48,175 bases of DNA from Phycisphaerales bacterium. GTDB lineage: Bacteria; Planctomycetota; Phycisphaerae; Phycisphaerales; UBA1924. The DNA lies in contig JANQQR010000019.1 of assembly GCA_028289195.1 (NCBI GenBank), positions 1-48,175 on the forward strand, in the 5' to 3' direction. Both the position numbers and the translations under genes were made by a program. Below the pieces are notes generated by a model. It ran no database searches, was not told the origin of the DNA, and saw only the letters and a list, made by a program, of their open reading frames with translations. Positions 8,464 to 17,161 of the stretch are shown here, piece after piece (within the stretch, counting starts at the first letter, position 1; every line of letters begins with the position of its first letter).

Positions 8464-10004
8464 GCGGATCCGGGCCCGGACAGCCCGATCGCGGCGAGTC
8501 GTACGGCTCGCTGGCCCTCGATATCACGCCCCGGCTCGAGGATGTGTCGCCGCGCGCGACTCCGGTCTGGCGCCTCGCCCAGCAGTCGATGGCGCTGGCG
8601 GCCCTGCTCCTGCTGAGCCCGGCGCTGCTGGCGCTGTGGGTCGCGGTGAAGGCGACCTCGAAGGGACCGTTCCTCTTCCGGCAAGAGCGCAGCGGCCTCG
8701 GCGGCAAGCCGTTCACGGTGTACAAAATCCGCACGCTCTACACCGGCAACGAGGCAAAGACCGCCCTGGGGACCGATCGCAGGTCGTCGAGCGTGACGCC
8801 GATCGGCAGGCTCCTCCGCGAACTGAAAGTCGATGAACTCCCCCAGCTGATCAACATCGTGCGGGGCGAGATGGAGTTCGTCGGGCCCCGGCCGATCCCG
8901 ATCAAGCTCGAGGAAGAGCTCTCGAAGCACATCCCGGGGTTTCACCAAAGGACGAAGGTCGCACCGGGCCTCAGCAACCTCGCCCAGGTGTCCGTCGCCG
9001 ACAACGCCCTCGGCGACCGCCTCGTTGAGGATTGGAGCACCCGCTTCGAGGCCGAGCTGCACTACATCCAGCGCAAGTCGTTCTGGTACGACCTCACGAT
9101 CGTCGCTATGACCGCGATGTTCGTGATCCGGCGCGCCGTGCGCAGAGCGCTGTGTGTCCAGGTCGAGCCCCACCAGAATGAATCGCGATCGACCATCGTG
9201 CTCGGAGTCCCGATCAGCAACCTCGACTACGAGGGCGTGATCGGGTACTTCCGCGACTGGATCGATGCCGGCGCCCGCCGCTACGTGTGCGTCTGCCCGG
9301 TGCACAACGTCGTCGAATCCCGCAACAGCAAGCAGCACGCCGAGGTTCTCCGCGGTGCGTCGCTGAACACGTCGGACGGCATGCCCATCGTCTGGGCCCG
9401 GCGCCTGCTTGGGGACCCGGGCGCGACCCGTGTCTACGGCCCGACACTGATGCTCGAGGCGTGCCAGCGTGCCGAGATCGAGGGATGGCGGATCGCGCTC
9501 TACGGCGGGCACCCCGATCGCCTGCCGGTGCTCGTCGAGAAGCTCACCGAGCGCTACCCCGGACTGAACATCGTCGAGGCGATCAGCCCGCCGTTCGGCC
9601 CGGTGGACGAGCAACTCGACGCCGAGCTCACGCAGCGCCTCATCGACGCGCAGCCGGACATCGTGTGGGTCGGGCTTGGATGCCCGAAACAGGAACGCTG
9701 GATGCACGAGCACGTGGGCCGGGTTCCCGGTGTGCTGGTTGGCGTGGGCGCCGCGTTCGACTTCCACGCTGGATTCGTGCGCCAGGCCCCGCCTGTGCTG
9801 CAGCGCTTCGGGCTTGAATGGGCGTTCCGCCTCGTTTGCGAGCCCAAGCGTCTGTGGAAGCGCTACGCGACCACGAACCCGCACTTCGTGTTCTGCTTCG
9901 CCCGCCAGCTCGTCGGACGCTTCCTGCTCGCCCAGAACTATCAGCGGATGCCCACCACGCCGCCCCCGCCGGTCGAGCGCCCGCGCGTCTCCGAGGCGGC
10001 ATGA
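8460..10004 (+). CDS. Fused initiating sugar-phosphate transferase and WecG/TagA glycosyltransferase
   Basis: 514 residues joining two enzymes. Residues about 36-230 are a bacterial sugar transferase (PF02397, WcaJ/PglC class) that puts the first sugar phosphate on undecaprenyl phosphate. It has a hydrophobic segment at 44-63, GPFLFRQERSGLGGKPF (69-85), the catalytic Asp125-Glu126 in VDELPQLINIVRGEM and VGPRP (141-145). Residues about 245-495 are a WecG/TagA/CpsF domain (PF03808, GT26) that adds the second sugar, with SDGMPIVWA (305-313), GLGCPKQERW (405-414) and GVGAAFDFHAG (428-438). The two are separate proteins in most loci. The frame runs through the junction (about 230-245) without interruption. 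It overlaps both its neighbours by four bases. Confidence 0.93.
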   Translation: MSGSGPGQPDRGESYGSLALDITPRLEDVSPRATPVWRLAQQSMALAALLLLSPALLALWVAVKATSKGPFLFRQERSGLGGKPFTVYKIRTLYTGNEAKTALGTDRRSSSVTPIGRLLRELKVDELPQLINIVRGEMEFVGPRPIPIKLEEELSKHIPGFHQRTKVAPGLSNLAQVSVADNALGDRLVEDWSTRFEAELHYIQRKSFWYDLTIVAMTAMFVIRRAVRRALCVQVEPHQNESRSTIVLGVPISNLDYEGVIGYFRDWIDAGARRYVCVCPVHNVVESRNSKQHAEVLRGASLNTSDGMPIVWARRLLGDPGATRVYGPTLMLEACQRAEIEGWRIALYGGHPDRLPVLVEKLTERYPGLNIVEAISPPFGPVDEQLDAELTQRLIDAQPDIVWVGLGCPKQERWMHEHVGRVPGVLVGVGAAFDFHAGFVRQAPPVLQRFGLEWAFRLVCEPKRLWKRYATTNPHFVFCFARQLVGRFLLAQNYQRMPTTPPPPVERPRVSEAA

Positions 10005-10963
10005 TGGAGCGTCAGCTGGCGATCTGCATCGCGACCTACAGGCGCCCCGAGATGCTGCGCCGGCTCCTCGACTCGATCGGCGCGATCGAGACTCCCGCGG
10101 AGCTCGTCGTAGAGATCCGGATCGTCGACAACGATCGCGACGCCGGTGCGCGCCAGACCGTCGAGTCTTGGCGGGAGTCGAGCCCGTTCCCGGTGACCTT
10201 CAGAGTTCAGCCCGAGCAGAACATCGCGCTGACGCGCAATGCCGCCCTCGATCTCGGCCCCGCGGACCTCTTCGCGTTCGTGGACGACGACGAGGTCGTC
10301 GAACCGACGTGGATCGTGAACCTGCTCGCGGCACTCGAAGAGTCGGGCGCCGATGCCGTGTTCGGCCCTGTCGAAGGGCGCCCGCCCGCGGGCGCGCCCG
10401 GGTGGCTCCGGCGTGGTGACCACTTGTGGCACGGCGCGGGCACTCCGGGCCGCCCCATCCCCTGGCAGGGAACCCGCTGCGGGAACACGCTCGTTCGGGG
10501 TCACTGGATCGGCGAGCGGGGCTTCCGGTTCGACACGCGCTTCGGACGCTCGGGAGGTGAAGACACGGACTTCTTTGCGCGCATGTGGACTGAGGGCGCC
10601 AGCTTCGCCGGCGCACACGACGCGCCCGTCTGGGAAGACGTCCCCGCGGACCGCGCGGCGTTCCCGGCGCTGCTCCGGCGCAAGTTCCGCGCGGGGATCA
10701 ACTACCAGCGCCTCGCGTCCCGGGTCGGCGGCGAGCGACATCCCGTCGTCATGGGCGCGCGACGGGCCGCCAAGGCGTTGCTGCAGCTGCTCGCCGGCAT
10801 CCCCAGCCTCCTCCGGGGCCGGATCGACGGGCTCGTGAACGCGGCCTTCACGGGCGCGATGCTCGCGGGCGGGCTGGTCGCCTGGCTGCGCCCGAGTGCC
10901 GGCGAGTCGCACGTCGCCTACGGAGATGCATCCAGCGCAACGACGCGCGAGGAGGCGGCGTGA
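10001..10963 (+). CDS. Family 2 glycosyltransferase
   Basis: 320-residue GT-A enzyme that adds one sugar to the growing lipid-linked repeat on the cytoplasmic side. It has the N-terminal nucleotide-binding CIATYRRPEMLRRLLDSI, the metal-binding FVDDDEVVEP, and GGEDTDFFARM, which carries the usual acidic residues near the catalytic base. A hydrophobic stretch near 281-298 could attach it to the membrane. The ATG at 10001 overlaps the previous stop; a second ATG follows directly at 10004. The sugar donor is not predictable. Confidence 0.9.
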   Translation: MMERQLAICIATYRRPEMLRRLLDSIGAIETPAELVVEIRIVDNDRDAGARQTVESWRESSPFPVTFRVQPEQNIALTRNAALDLGPADLFAFVDDDEVVEPTWIVNLLAALEESGADAVFGPVEGRPPAGAPGWLRRGDHLWHGAGTPGRPIPWQGTRCGNTLVRGHWIGERGFRFDTRFGRSGGEDTDFFARMWTEGASFAGAHDAPVWEDVPADRAAFPALLRRKFRAGINYQRLASRVGGERHPVVMGARRAAKALLQLLAGIPSLLRGRIDGLVNAAFTGAMLAGGLVAWLRPSAGESHVAYGDASSATTREEAA

Positions 10964-12153
10964 TGCGGGTCTGCTTTCTCACGAACATGGTGAGCCCGTA
11001 CCGGCGTCCGGTGTTCGAACGCCTCGCCGCGACTCCGGGGTGGGAATTCCGCGTGATCGTGAACTCTCTCAGGGAGCACGACCGCGACTGGGACGTCGAT
11101 CTCGCCGAGCTCGACGTCGTCCGATCACGGGGGCTGTCGCTCAAACGGCGAGTCAGGAGCGTCGAGCCTGTGCCGTTCGAGCAGATCATCGAGCTGCACG
11201 TTCCGACCGGGCTGCACCGCGACCTCTCTCGGTTCAGGCCCGACGTGGTCATCAGCCACGAGCTCGGCCCGCGCACAATGGCCGCGGCGGCCTGGTGCGC
11301 GCTGCACGGCGTGCCGCTGGTGATCTGGGCCTACCAGTCCCGGATCAGCGCCACGCAAGGCGCGCGCACCCGCTCGACGATCCGGCGAGTCCTCCTCTCA
11401 CGGGCGGCGACGGCTGTCGGGATGGGCGCCCAGGCTCGCGAGGTGCTCCGCGGGCTGGGCGTGGAAGACGCGCGCATCATCGATGCACCGAACGCAGCGG
11501 ATCATGTCTCTCTCGAGCGCCAGCTCGCGGACCCGTCCCTCGAATCCAGAATCGCGGAGATCCGCTCGTCGGTGGGCGACGGTCAACGCATCGCCCTCGT
11601 CATCGGGCGTCTCATCCCCCTCAAGGGCATCCCGGAGATCCTCGATGCCTTCCGGTCGCTCGATCCGGCGCAGCGCGACGGGTGGCGGCTCGTGTTCGCG
11701 GGGCGCGGCCCGCTCGATGAACTCGTGCACGCGAGCGAAGACATCGGCGCCCGCGCGGTGGGCAACATCGACCCGAGCGAGACCGGCGCGTGGTACCGCG
11801 CCGCCGACCTTCACGTGTTCCCCTCGCTCGGCGACGTGTGGGGCCTGGTCGTGAACGAGGCCTCGCAGTGCTCGACCCCGACGCTCTGCTCGGTCCACGC
11901 CGGCTGCGCCGACGACATGATCGAACACGGAGTCGACGGACTTCTGACCGATCCGACCGACCCCGACCGGCTCACGGCCGACCTCTCGCTGGCGATGGGG
12001 ATGGATGATCTGCCGGGGATCGGATCGCGCGCAGCCGAGCGCGCCCGCTCCTTCACACTTGACCGGCTCGCCGAGGCGTTCCGGACGGCGGTCGATCAGG
12101 CCGCGCGTGGAGCGGGGCTCGACGCGGGGTCGGCGATGGTCGACGCCGCGTAG
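10963..12153 (+). CDS. Family 4 glycosyltransferase
   Basis: 396-residue GT-B enzyme of the GT4 type. The N-terminal half begins RVCFLTNMVSPYRRPVFERL, typical of the acceptor domain. The C-terminal domain shows GRLIPLKGIPEILDAF, FAGRGPLDELV, and the donor-binding PSLGDVWGLVVNEASQCSTP. I chose the ATG at 10963 because GAGGAGG (10949-10955) lies at ideal distance; a GTG directly before it at 10960 is the alternative and would overlap the upstream stop. The 3' end overlaps the convergent flippase gene by 58 bases. The donor and acceptor are unknown. Confidence 0.9.
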   Translation: MRVCFLTNMVSPYRRPVFERLAATPGWEFRVIVNSLREHDRDWDVDLAELDVVRSRGLSLKRRVRSVEPVPFEQIIELHVPTGLHRDLSRFRPDVVISHELGPRTMAAAAWCALHGVPLVIWAYQSRISATQGARTRSTIRRVLLSRAATAVGMGAQAREVLRGLGVEDARIIDAPNAADHVSLERQLADPSLESRIAEIRSSVGDGQRIALVIGRLIPLKGIPEILDAFRSLDPAQRDGWRLVFAGRGPLDELVHASEDIGARAVGNIDPSETGAWYRAADLHVFPSLGDVWGLVVNEASQCSTPTLCSVHAGCADDMIEHGVDGLLTDPTDPDRLTADLSLAMGMDDLPGIGSRAAERARSFTLDRLAEAFRTAVDQAARGAGLDAGSAMVDAA

Positions 12154-13394
12154 TCAACACCCGCCAGCAGCCGGACCATCACGATCACGAACACGCCCTC
12201 GATGGCCGCCATCAGCGCGAACGCGCCCGTCGCTCCCGCCCACACGCAGGCGGGAACAACCAGCGCGACGGACACGATGCTGAGTACCCATCGAGTTCGT
12301 GTGACGCTCGTCGCGCCGCGCTCCAGGCCCGACTGCGCCCCGAGCATCAGGAGCGTGCCGACTCCCTCGAGAGTGCCGAAGGCAGCGGCGAGCGGGAGCA
12401 CCAGCGGATCCAGCGCGTACGCGTCCCCGAACACCAGGCCGACCAGCGGACGCCCGGCGATCGCCAGGAGCAGCACGAGCGCCACGCCCGCGCCGAGCGT
12501 GCTCAGCGTGCTGAGCACGAGCACCCGTCTCGCTCGGGGCGCTGCACCACGCCCGAAGTGCAGGGCCACGCGCGGGCGCACGAGGCCGCTGAGCAACTGC
12601 GAGAGCATGCGCACGGGGCCGATGGTCGTCGTTGCGACGCCGAACGCAGCGGTCTGTGCTGTTGCCGACACGCTCGTGAGCACGAACGCCTGCGTGCGCG
12701 AGCACGCCGAGTAGGCGATCGTTCCGGAGAGGATCTCGCGGGCCAGGTACCGGGTCCTTCCGTCATCAAGAGCTCGCGCGCTTTCAGAGGCGGCAGGAGC
12801 CGGAACCCTCGTCCACAGGATCGGGAGCGAGAGGGCGTTTCCGGCGGCGACGCTCCACCACGCCGCGGCGTGCGCGTCCCAGTTCATCCGCCAGGCCAGG
12901 GCGAGCCCCAGCACAACAGACACACCAACCACACCGGTCGCGACCAGCGAGGCCCCGGACAGGAAACGCGACTGCAGGCATGCCCGGAGAACCGACGCCG
13001 CGGCCGCGAGCACGACGGCGAGCCCGAAGCCCGTCCCAAGAATGAGTGTCAGCCCGTCGACAAAGACGAGCGCCGCAGCCCCGACTCCGGCGAACAGCAC
13101 GAAGAGCCAGCCGGGCTGGCGGAGCACGGCGCGGCGCCAGAGCGCGTCGCGGTCTTCGGGAGGCAGCCCCGTCGCGCCGGTGAGCAGCGGGGCCGTGAAC
13201 AGGGCCTGCCAGAGGGAGGTCGCGACCACCTCGATCGCCATCAGCACGACGTACGCCGCGAAGATCTCGGGCGAGGTCAAGCGGGCGATCGCCACGCCGA
13301 GCGCGAGGCGCAGCACGGATCGCGCCGCCGCGTCTGCAGTGGCGTAGTACTTGTCGGGGTGCCCGAACTTCGAGATAAGCGCGCGGGGGGCCAT
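12096..13394 (-). CDS. Polysaccharide flippase (Wzx-like) membrane protein
   Basis: 432-residue protein with about 12 hydrophobic helices and few charged loops, as in the oligosaccharide flippase (MOP) family that moves lipid-linked repeat units to the periplasmic face. The N-terminal KYYATADAAARSVLRLALGV resembles the first helix of such transporters. Hydrophobic segments include LFVLFAGVGAAALVFV, LAVVLAAAASVL, GASLVATGVVGVSVVLGLAL and GVALVLLLAIAG. Assignment rests on membrane topology and on the setting among glycosyltransferases, a Wzz-like and a Wzy/WaaL-like gene. It follows the GT4 gene at 14604 with a four-base gap and converges with the GT4 at 12153. Confidence 0.8.
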   Translation of the reverse strand: MAPRALISKFGHPDKYYATADAAARSVLRLALGVAIARLTSPEIFAAYVVLMAIEVVATSLWQALFTAPLLTGATGLPPEDRDALWRRAVLRQPGWLFVLFAGVGAAALVFVDGLTLILGTGFGLAVVLAAAASVLRACLQSRFLSGASLVATGVVGVSVVLGLALAWRMNWDAHAAAWWSVAAGNALSLPILWTRVPAPAASESARALDDGRTRYLAREILSGTIAYSACSRTQAFVLTSVSATAQTAAFGVATTTIGPVRMLSQLLSGLVRPRVALHFGRGAAPRARRVLVLSTLSTLGAGVALVLLLAIAGRPLVGLVFGDAYALDPLVLPLAAAFGTLEGVGTLLMLGAQSGLERGATSVTRTRWVLSIVSVALVVPACVWAGATGAFALMAAIEGVFVIVMVRLLAGVDYAASTIADPASSPAPRAA

Positions 13395-13398
13395 GGTT

Positions 13399-14604
13399 TC
13401 AGGCGGCGATCCTCGAAGGGTTGTGATCGAACGCTTGGGCGACGGTTTCGGCCGCCCGTTCCCAGGTGAACAGGCGCCGGACGATCTCTTCGCCGGTGCG
13501 CGCCCGGGCGTGCAGCCGCGCCCGGTCGTGCATCGCTTCGACCAGCGCCGTCGCGGTCCCCTCGACGTCGCGCGCGGGCGTCGTCCATCCGACAGATCGC
13601 GGATCGACGCCGTGATGCTCGAGCGACGCAGCGAAGCCGCTGTCGTCGCTCATGATCACCGGCGTCGCGCAGGCGAGCGCTTCGGCGTAGACCAGACCGA
13701 AGGCCTCGCCGGCGGCAGGGAGGACAAAGACGTCCGCCCGGCGCATCTCATGGACGAGCCGATCACGGGGGAGCGGTCCGGTGACGACGATCTGCCCGGC
13801 AGCCGGCGACGCCGCGATCCGCTGGACGAGCGAGTCCGGTGCCGCCGTCACGATGCGGAGTTCGTCGTCCGGGGCGCACACCTTGGCAAAGGCATCGACG
13901 ACCGTCTCGAACCCCTTGCGCGGGTAGTAGTGACCCGCACTGAGGACGCGTGTGCCCGCGCTCGTGCCGGGAGCAGGCGCCTCGGGCATATCTGTCGGGA
14001 TCCCGTTGGGGCACAGGAGCGCGTTGCCGACGCCGATCGACTCGAGATGGGTGCACATGCCGGGACCGACCGCAAGGACAGCCCGGGCTTCGCTATAGAC
14101 GCCTCGGTACACCGACGTGATCGGCGTATCGCTCGTGAGCCGGAGCACATCTTCCGCCGAGTGCTCGATCACGACCATGGGGATGCCGAGCGACCCGCAT
14201 GCATCGGCCGCCGCGACACCGATCGGGAGAGCACCGTGCGCGAGGATCCCCTCCGCTCCGGTCGCGCGGGCGGCACGCTCGATCGCGCCGCGCAGCGCGA
14301 CCCGCGAGAGGAGCGCGACGGGGCCCGGGGCCCTCTCAGCGCAGGAGAATCGCACCGCTCGTGGGTACGCGAACGGCACGCGCGGCGAGTAGATCTCGAC
14401 GCCGTCGATCTCGTAGTGCGACGGGCGTTCGGCGTGCGCTCTCACCTTGGATCCGAGCATCGCGCTGCAGGGCGGGACGATCGGGGCGGGGCACAGGATG
14501 TCGCACCGTGTTCCTCGTGCGCCGAGAGCCTTGGCGAGGTCCACGTGGTACCGCCCGAGCATCGGCTTGCTCGGCCACGGGGCGGACATGGTGCACAGGA
14601 GCAT
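13399..14604 (-). CDS. Family 4 glycosyltransferase
   Basis: 401-residue GT-B glycosyltransferase. The C-terminal domain has SAGHYYPRKGFETVVDAF, VTGPLPRDRLVHEMRRADVF, and PAAGEAFGLVYAEALACATP with the Glu residues that contact the donor nucleotide sugar. The N-terminal half includes a Cys-containing DILCPAPIVPPCS segment. A TTG at 14613 would overlap the upstream stop by four bases, but the ATG at 14604 starts directly at the first beta strand (MLLCTMSAPWPS) and is preferred. It is the middle gene of a three-gene minus-strand block between a GT4 and the flippase. Confidence 0.88.
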   Translation of the reverse strand: MLLCTMSAPWPSKPMLGRYHVDLAKALGARGTRCDILCPAPIVPPCSAMLGSKVRAHAERPSHYEIDGVEIYSPRVPFAYPRAVRFSCAERAPGPVALLSRVALRGAIERAARATGAEGILAHGALPIGVAAADACGSLGIPMVVIEHSAEDVLRLTSDTPITSVYRGVYSEARAVLAVGPGMCTHLESIGVGNALLCPNGIPTDMPEAPAPGTSAGTRVLSAGHYYPRKGFETVVDAFAKVCAPDDELRIVTAAPDSLVQRIAASPAAGQIVVTGPLPRDRLVHEMRRADVFVLPAAGEAFGLVYAEALACATPVIMSDDSGFAASLEHHGVDPRSVGWTTPARDVEGTATALVEAMHDRARLHARARTGEEIVRRLFTWERAAETVAQAFDHNPSRIAA

Positions 14605-14609
14605 GCGCT

Positions 14610-15797
14610 TCAAGACGCGGCTCGCGATTCGAGGTGGGAAGCCTGCACGTCCTCGAAGAGGGTCATGAGCGCGTCTGCGTGCGCCTCCGGGCTGTAGAGC
14701 TGCTCGTATCGCTGCCGCGCGCCCGCGCCGAGCTGCTGGCAGAGGGCGTGGTCATCCAGCAGACGCTCACAAGCGTCGGCGAGGGCGGGAGCGTCTCCGG
14801 GTTCGACGAGCAGGCCCGTCTCGCCGTCCACAACGATCTCGCCAAGACCGCCGGCTCGGGACGCGACGACGGGACGACCATGGGCCATCGCTTCGATTGC
14901 CGTCAGCCCGAACGGCTCGCGCCACACGCTCGGGACGACCATGAACCTCGTCGCGCGGATTCGTTCGTCCAGCGCCGCCCGGCCGAGGAAGCCTCGGTGC
15001 GTGACGGTCGTGGTGTGCGCACACCGTTCTGCGATCCTCGCGCTCTCGGGCCCCTCACCGACGACGTCGAGATTGCCTGGCAGACCCTGCCACGCCTCGA
15101 GCAGGACCCGCACGCCCTTCTCGGGCGAGAGACGACCCGCGAACATCGCGGTCCGATCGCTCGGGACATCGGAGGGGCCGGGGTCCGCGCAGGCGTTGGG
15201 GATGACGGAGATCAGGCGCTCGGGCAGCCCCATGGCCACGTGCTGGTTCGCGACCTCGCGGGACGGCGCGATGTACCGGGCGACACCTCGCACGAACGAT
15301 CCGGCATGCCACGCGCGATCGACGCACGCCTTCCACATGCGCGTGCGGAGCCCGGAGCCCTGGTAGCAGCGGTGCTTCACGGCGTGGCCCCGGTCGCCGC
15401 CGAGGCACAGCGTGCAGTCCTCGCCGTCCCGCCGCAGCGTCGCGCTCGCGCACCCCATGCGATAGTTGTGCAGGGTCGCCACGAGGGGCACCCCGGCGTC
15501 CGCGTGGGCATCGATCAGCGAGGGCGACCACAGCGGGAACCAGTTGTGCAGGTGTGAGACAACGGGCGTCTGCTCTTCGAGCAGGCGGCGCGCGCGGTCG
15601 TAGGCCGTCCTGCTCCAGGCGATCTCACCGGCCAGACGGAGCTTGGCGACTGGCCCGCGTCCGAGAATATCCGAGCTGTCGAGCTCGTTGAGAGGCACGC
15701 GACCGACGCGCCGCTCGAGGGCGGCGTTCTCGAGGTCCACCATCGCGTCCTCTCCCCCATAGAAGCGATAGCGGTTGTGCCAAAGCGAGATATGCAC
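14610..15797 (-). CDS. Family 4 glycosyltransferase with cysteine cluster
   Basis: 395-residue GT-B enzyme. HLHNWFPLWSP lies in the acceptor half; GRLSPEKGVRVLLEAW and PSVWREPFGLTAIEAMAHG mark the donor half, followed by GGLGEIVVDGETGLLVEPGD. A cysteine group (CTLCLGGDRGHAVKHRC) sits between residues about 127 and 143 and could bind a metal; similar inserts occur in some GT4 proteins. The start is GTG at 15797, since no ATG precedes the first strand and GGGGAG lies 8 bases upstream. It is the first gene of the minus-strand block, divergent from the Wzz-like gene with a 119-base gap. Confidence 0.9.
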   Translation of the reverse strand: MHISLWHNRYRFYGGEDAMVDLENAALERRVGRVPLNELDSSDILGRGPVAKLRLAGEIAWSRTAYDRARRLLEEQTPVVSHLHNWFPLWSPSLIDAHADAGVPLVATLHNYRMGCASATLRRDGEDCTLCLGGDRGHAVKHRCYQGSGLRTRMWKACVDRAWHAGSFVRGVARYIAPSREVANQHVAMGLPERLISVIPNACADPGPSDVPSDRTAMFAGRLSPEKGVRVLLEAWQGLPGNLDVVGEGPESARIAERCAHTTTVTHRGFLGRAALDERIRATRFMVVPSVWREPFGLTAIEAMAHGRPVVASRAGGLGEIVVDGETGLLVEPGDAPALADACERLLDDHALCQQLGAGARQRYEQLYSPEAHADALMTLFEDVQASHLESRAAS

Positions 15798-15853
15798 GCG
15801 GATCGCTCCCCGGTTGCGGCGTGGATAGTCGTGAAGAGGCCGTCGCTGCTCGT

Positions 15854-15865
15854 CGATAGCTATCG
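15854..15865. promoter_or_regulatory. Perfect 12-base palindrome in divergent polysaccharide promoter region
   Basis: CGATAGCTATCG is self-complementary over 12 bases and stands almost centrally in the 119 bases between two divergent polysaccharide operons. It is 57 bases before the GTG at 15797 and 52 bases before the ATG at 15917. The position suits an operator for both. No regulator gene with a DNA-binding domain is seen in the locus. Confidence 0.4.
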
Positions 15866-15916
15866 GGTCTCGGCGTAGCGGACTTCTGTTCGACCGGTGC
15901 GCTCGGGATATCGCCG

Positions 15917-17161
15917 ATGGACGACCGAGAACCCGACACCATCCAGTTGCCGGCGACGCCCCGTTCGCCGACGGCCGCGTGGCAGGCGCCGCTGCTCGAT
16001 GTTCTGTGCGCAGCGCTGCGCCGGAAGTGGCTGATCCTCGCGTGCTTCGTGATCGGCGGTTCGCTCGGCGTGCTCAACTATCTGAATACCCCGCCGTACT
16101 ACCGCAGCGCCGCCGTGGGGGCGCTGCTCCCGCGCGAGAAGCCAACGCTTGACGCCAGCGTGAGCATCGGCTCCCTCGAGACGAGCGAGGACGCAACCCG
16201 GCGCAGCTCGTCGGCGCCGCTCATGCTGCCGCCGGACCCAGAGCTGTACACCGAACTCCTGCTCTCGCGATCGGTGCTGGAGCTCCTGGCGGTCCGATTC
16301 GGCGATCGCATCGCGATAAACGCGAACGACCGCTCGGACGAACTGGTCAGCACGATCCGCGCCATGATCACGGTTTCCGGAAGCGAGCAGGGCCTGCTGA
16401 CGGTGTCGGTGACCGCGCCGGCGCCGGACGTGGCCGCCGATCTCGCCAACGCGTTGCTGGAAGAGGGCCGCGACGCCTCGCGCCTGATCGAGCGTCAGAT
16501 GGTGCTCCAGCAGGCGGGCTACCTCGAAGAAGCGCGCAGATCCGCGCAGGCAACGCTCGACACGCACGAAGAGCGGTTCAAGGCGTTCTGCCAACAGCAC
16601 CAGATCCACGATCCCGATCGGCAGAGCGAGGCCAGCTACCGATCCATCCGCGAGATGGAAGCGGTGCTCGACAGCCGGCGCCGGGAGCTGGCTTCCGCCC
16701 GGCGGTTCCTCACCGACGAGCACCAGGACGTGCAGCGGATCATCGCTGAGATCGCGGAAGTCGAGGAGCGCCTCGGTGATATGCGATCGGGCATCGCCGG
16801 ATCGGTCGGCGAGGCCGAGATGGCCGCGCTCATGATCGAGTTCGACCGCCTGCAGAATCTGGTGCAGCGCCAGCGGGACCTGCTCGCGGCGCTCTCGGCC
16901 GAGGCCGACCTGTTCCGGATCCGAGCCGAGGAGCCCTCGGGCAACCTCGCGGTCATCAAGCCCGCCGTGCCCTCGTCGCGCAAGGCGGGGCCGAGCAAGA
17001 AGCGGACGCTCGGGCTGGCGCTGTTCCTCTCGGCGTTCGTCGCCGGCGCCCTGACCATCCTGCTCGAGCAGGTGCGGGCGGCGCGCGACGATTCGGAACT
17101 CCAACCGCAGATCGACGAACTCAAGAGCCTGTGGAAGCTCCGCCGGGACTCGGCAGCATGA
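15917..17161 (+). CDS. Chain-length determinant (Wzz-like) membrane protein
   Basis: 414 residues with the polysaccharide co-polymerase layout. A short cytoplasmic start precedes a transmembrane helix (about 38-56, LILACFVIGGSLGVLNY). A long periplasmic part, largely coiled coil, follows (about 190-340, for example SRLIERQMVLQQAGYLEEAR and ELASARRFLTDEHQDVQRII). A second helix (about 366-383, LGLALFLSAFVAGALTIL) precedes a short basic tail. There is no Walker A or tyrosine-kinase domain, so it is not a Wzc-type fusion, and I see no separate BY-kinase in the locus. It sets polymer length with the polymerase encoded next, whose ATG overlaps its stop. Confidence 0.9.
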   Translation: MDDREPDTIQLPATPRSPTAAWQAPLLDVLCAALRRKWLILACFVIGGSLGVLNYLNTPPYYRSAAVGALLPREKPTLDASVSIGSLETSEDATRRSSSAPLMLPPDPELYTELLLSRSVLELLAVRFGDRIAINANDRSDELVSTIRAMITVSGSEQGLLTVSVTAPAPDVAADLANALLEEGRDASRLIERQMVLQQAGYLEEARRSAQATLDTHEERFKAFCQQHQIHDPDRQSEASYRSIREMEAVLDSRRRELASARRFLTDEHQDVQRIIAEIAEVEERLGDMRSGIAGSVGEAEMAALMIEFDRLQNLVQRQRDLLAALSAEADLFRIRAEEPSGNLAVIKPAVPSSRKAGPSKKRTLGLALFLSAFVAGALTILLEQVRAARDDSELQPQIDELKSLWKLRRDSAA

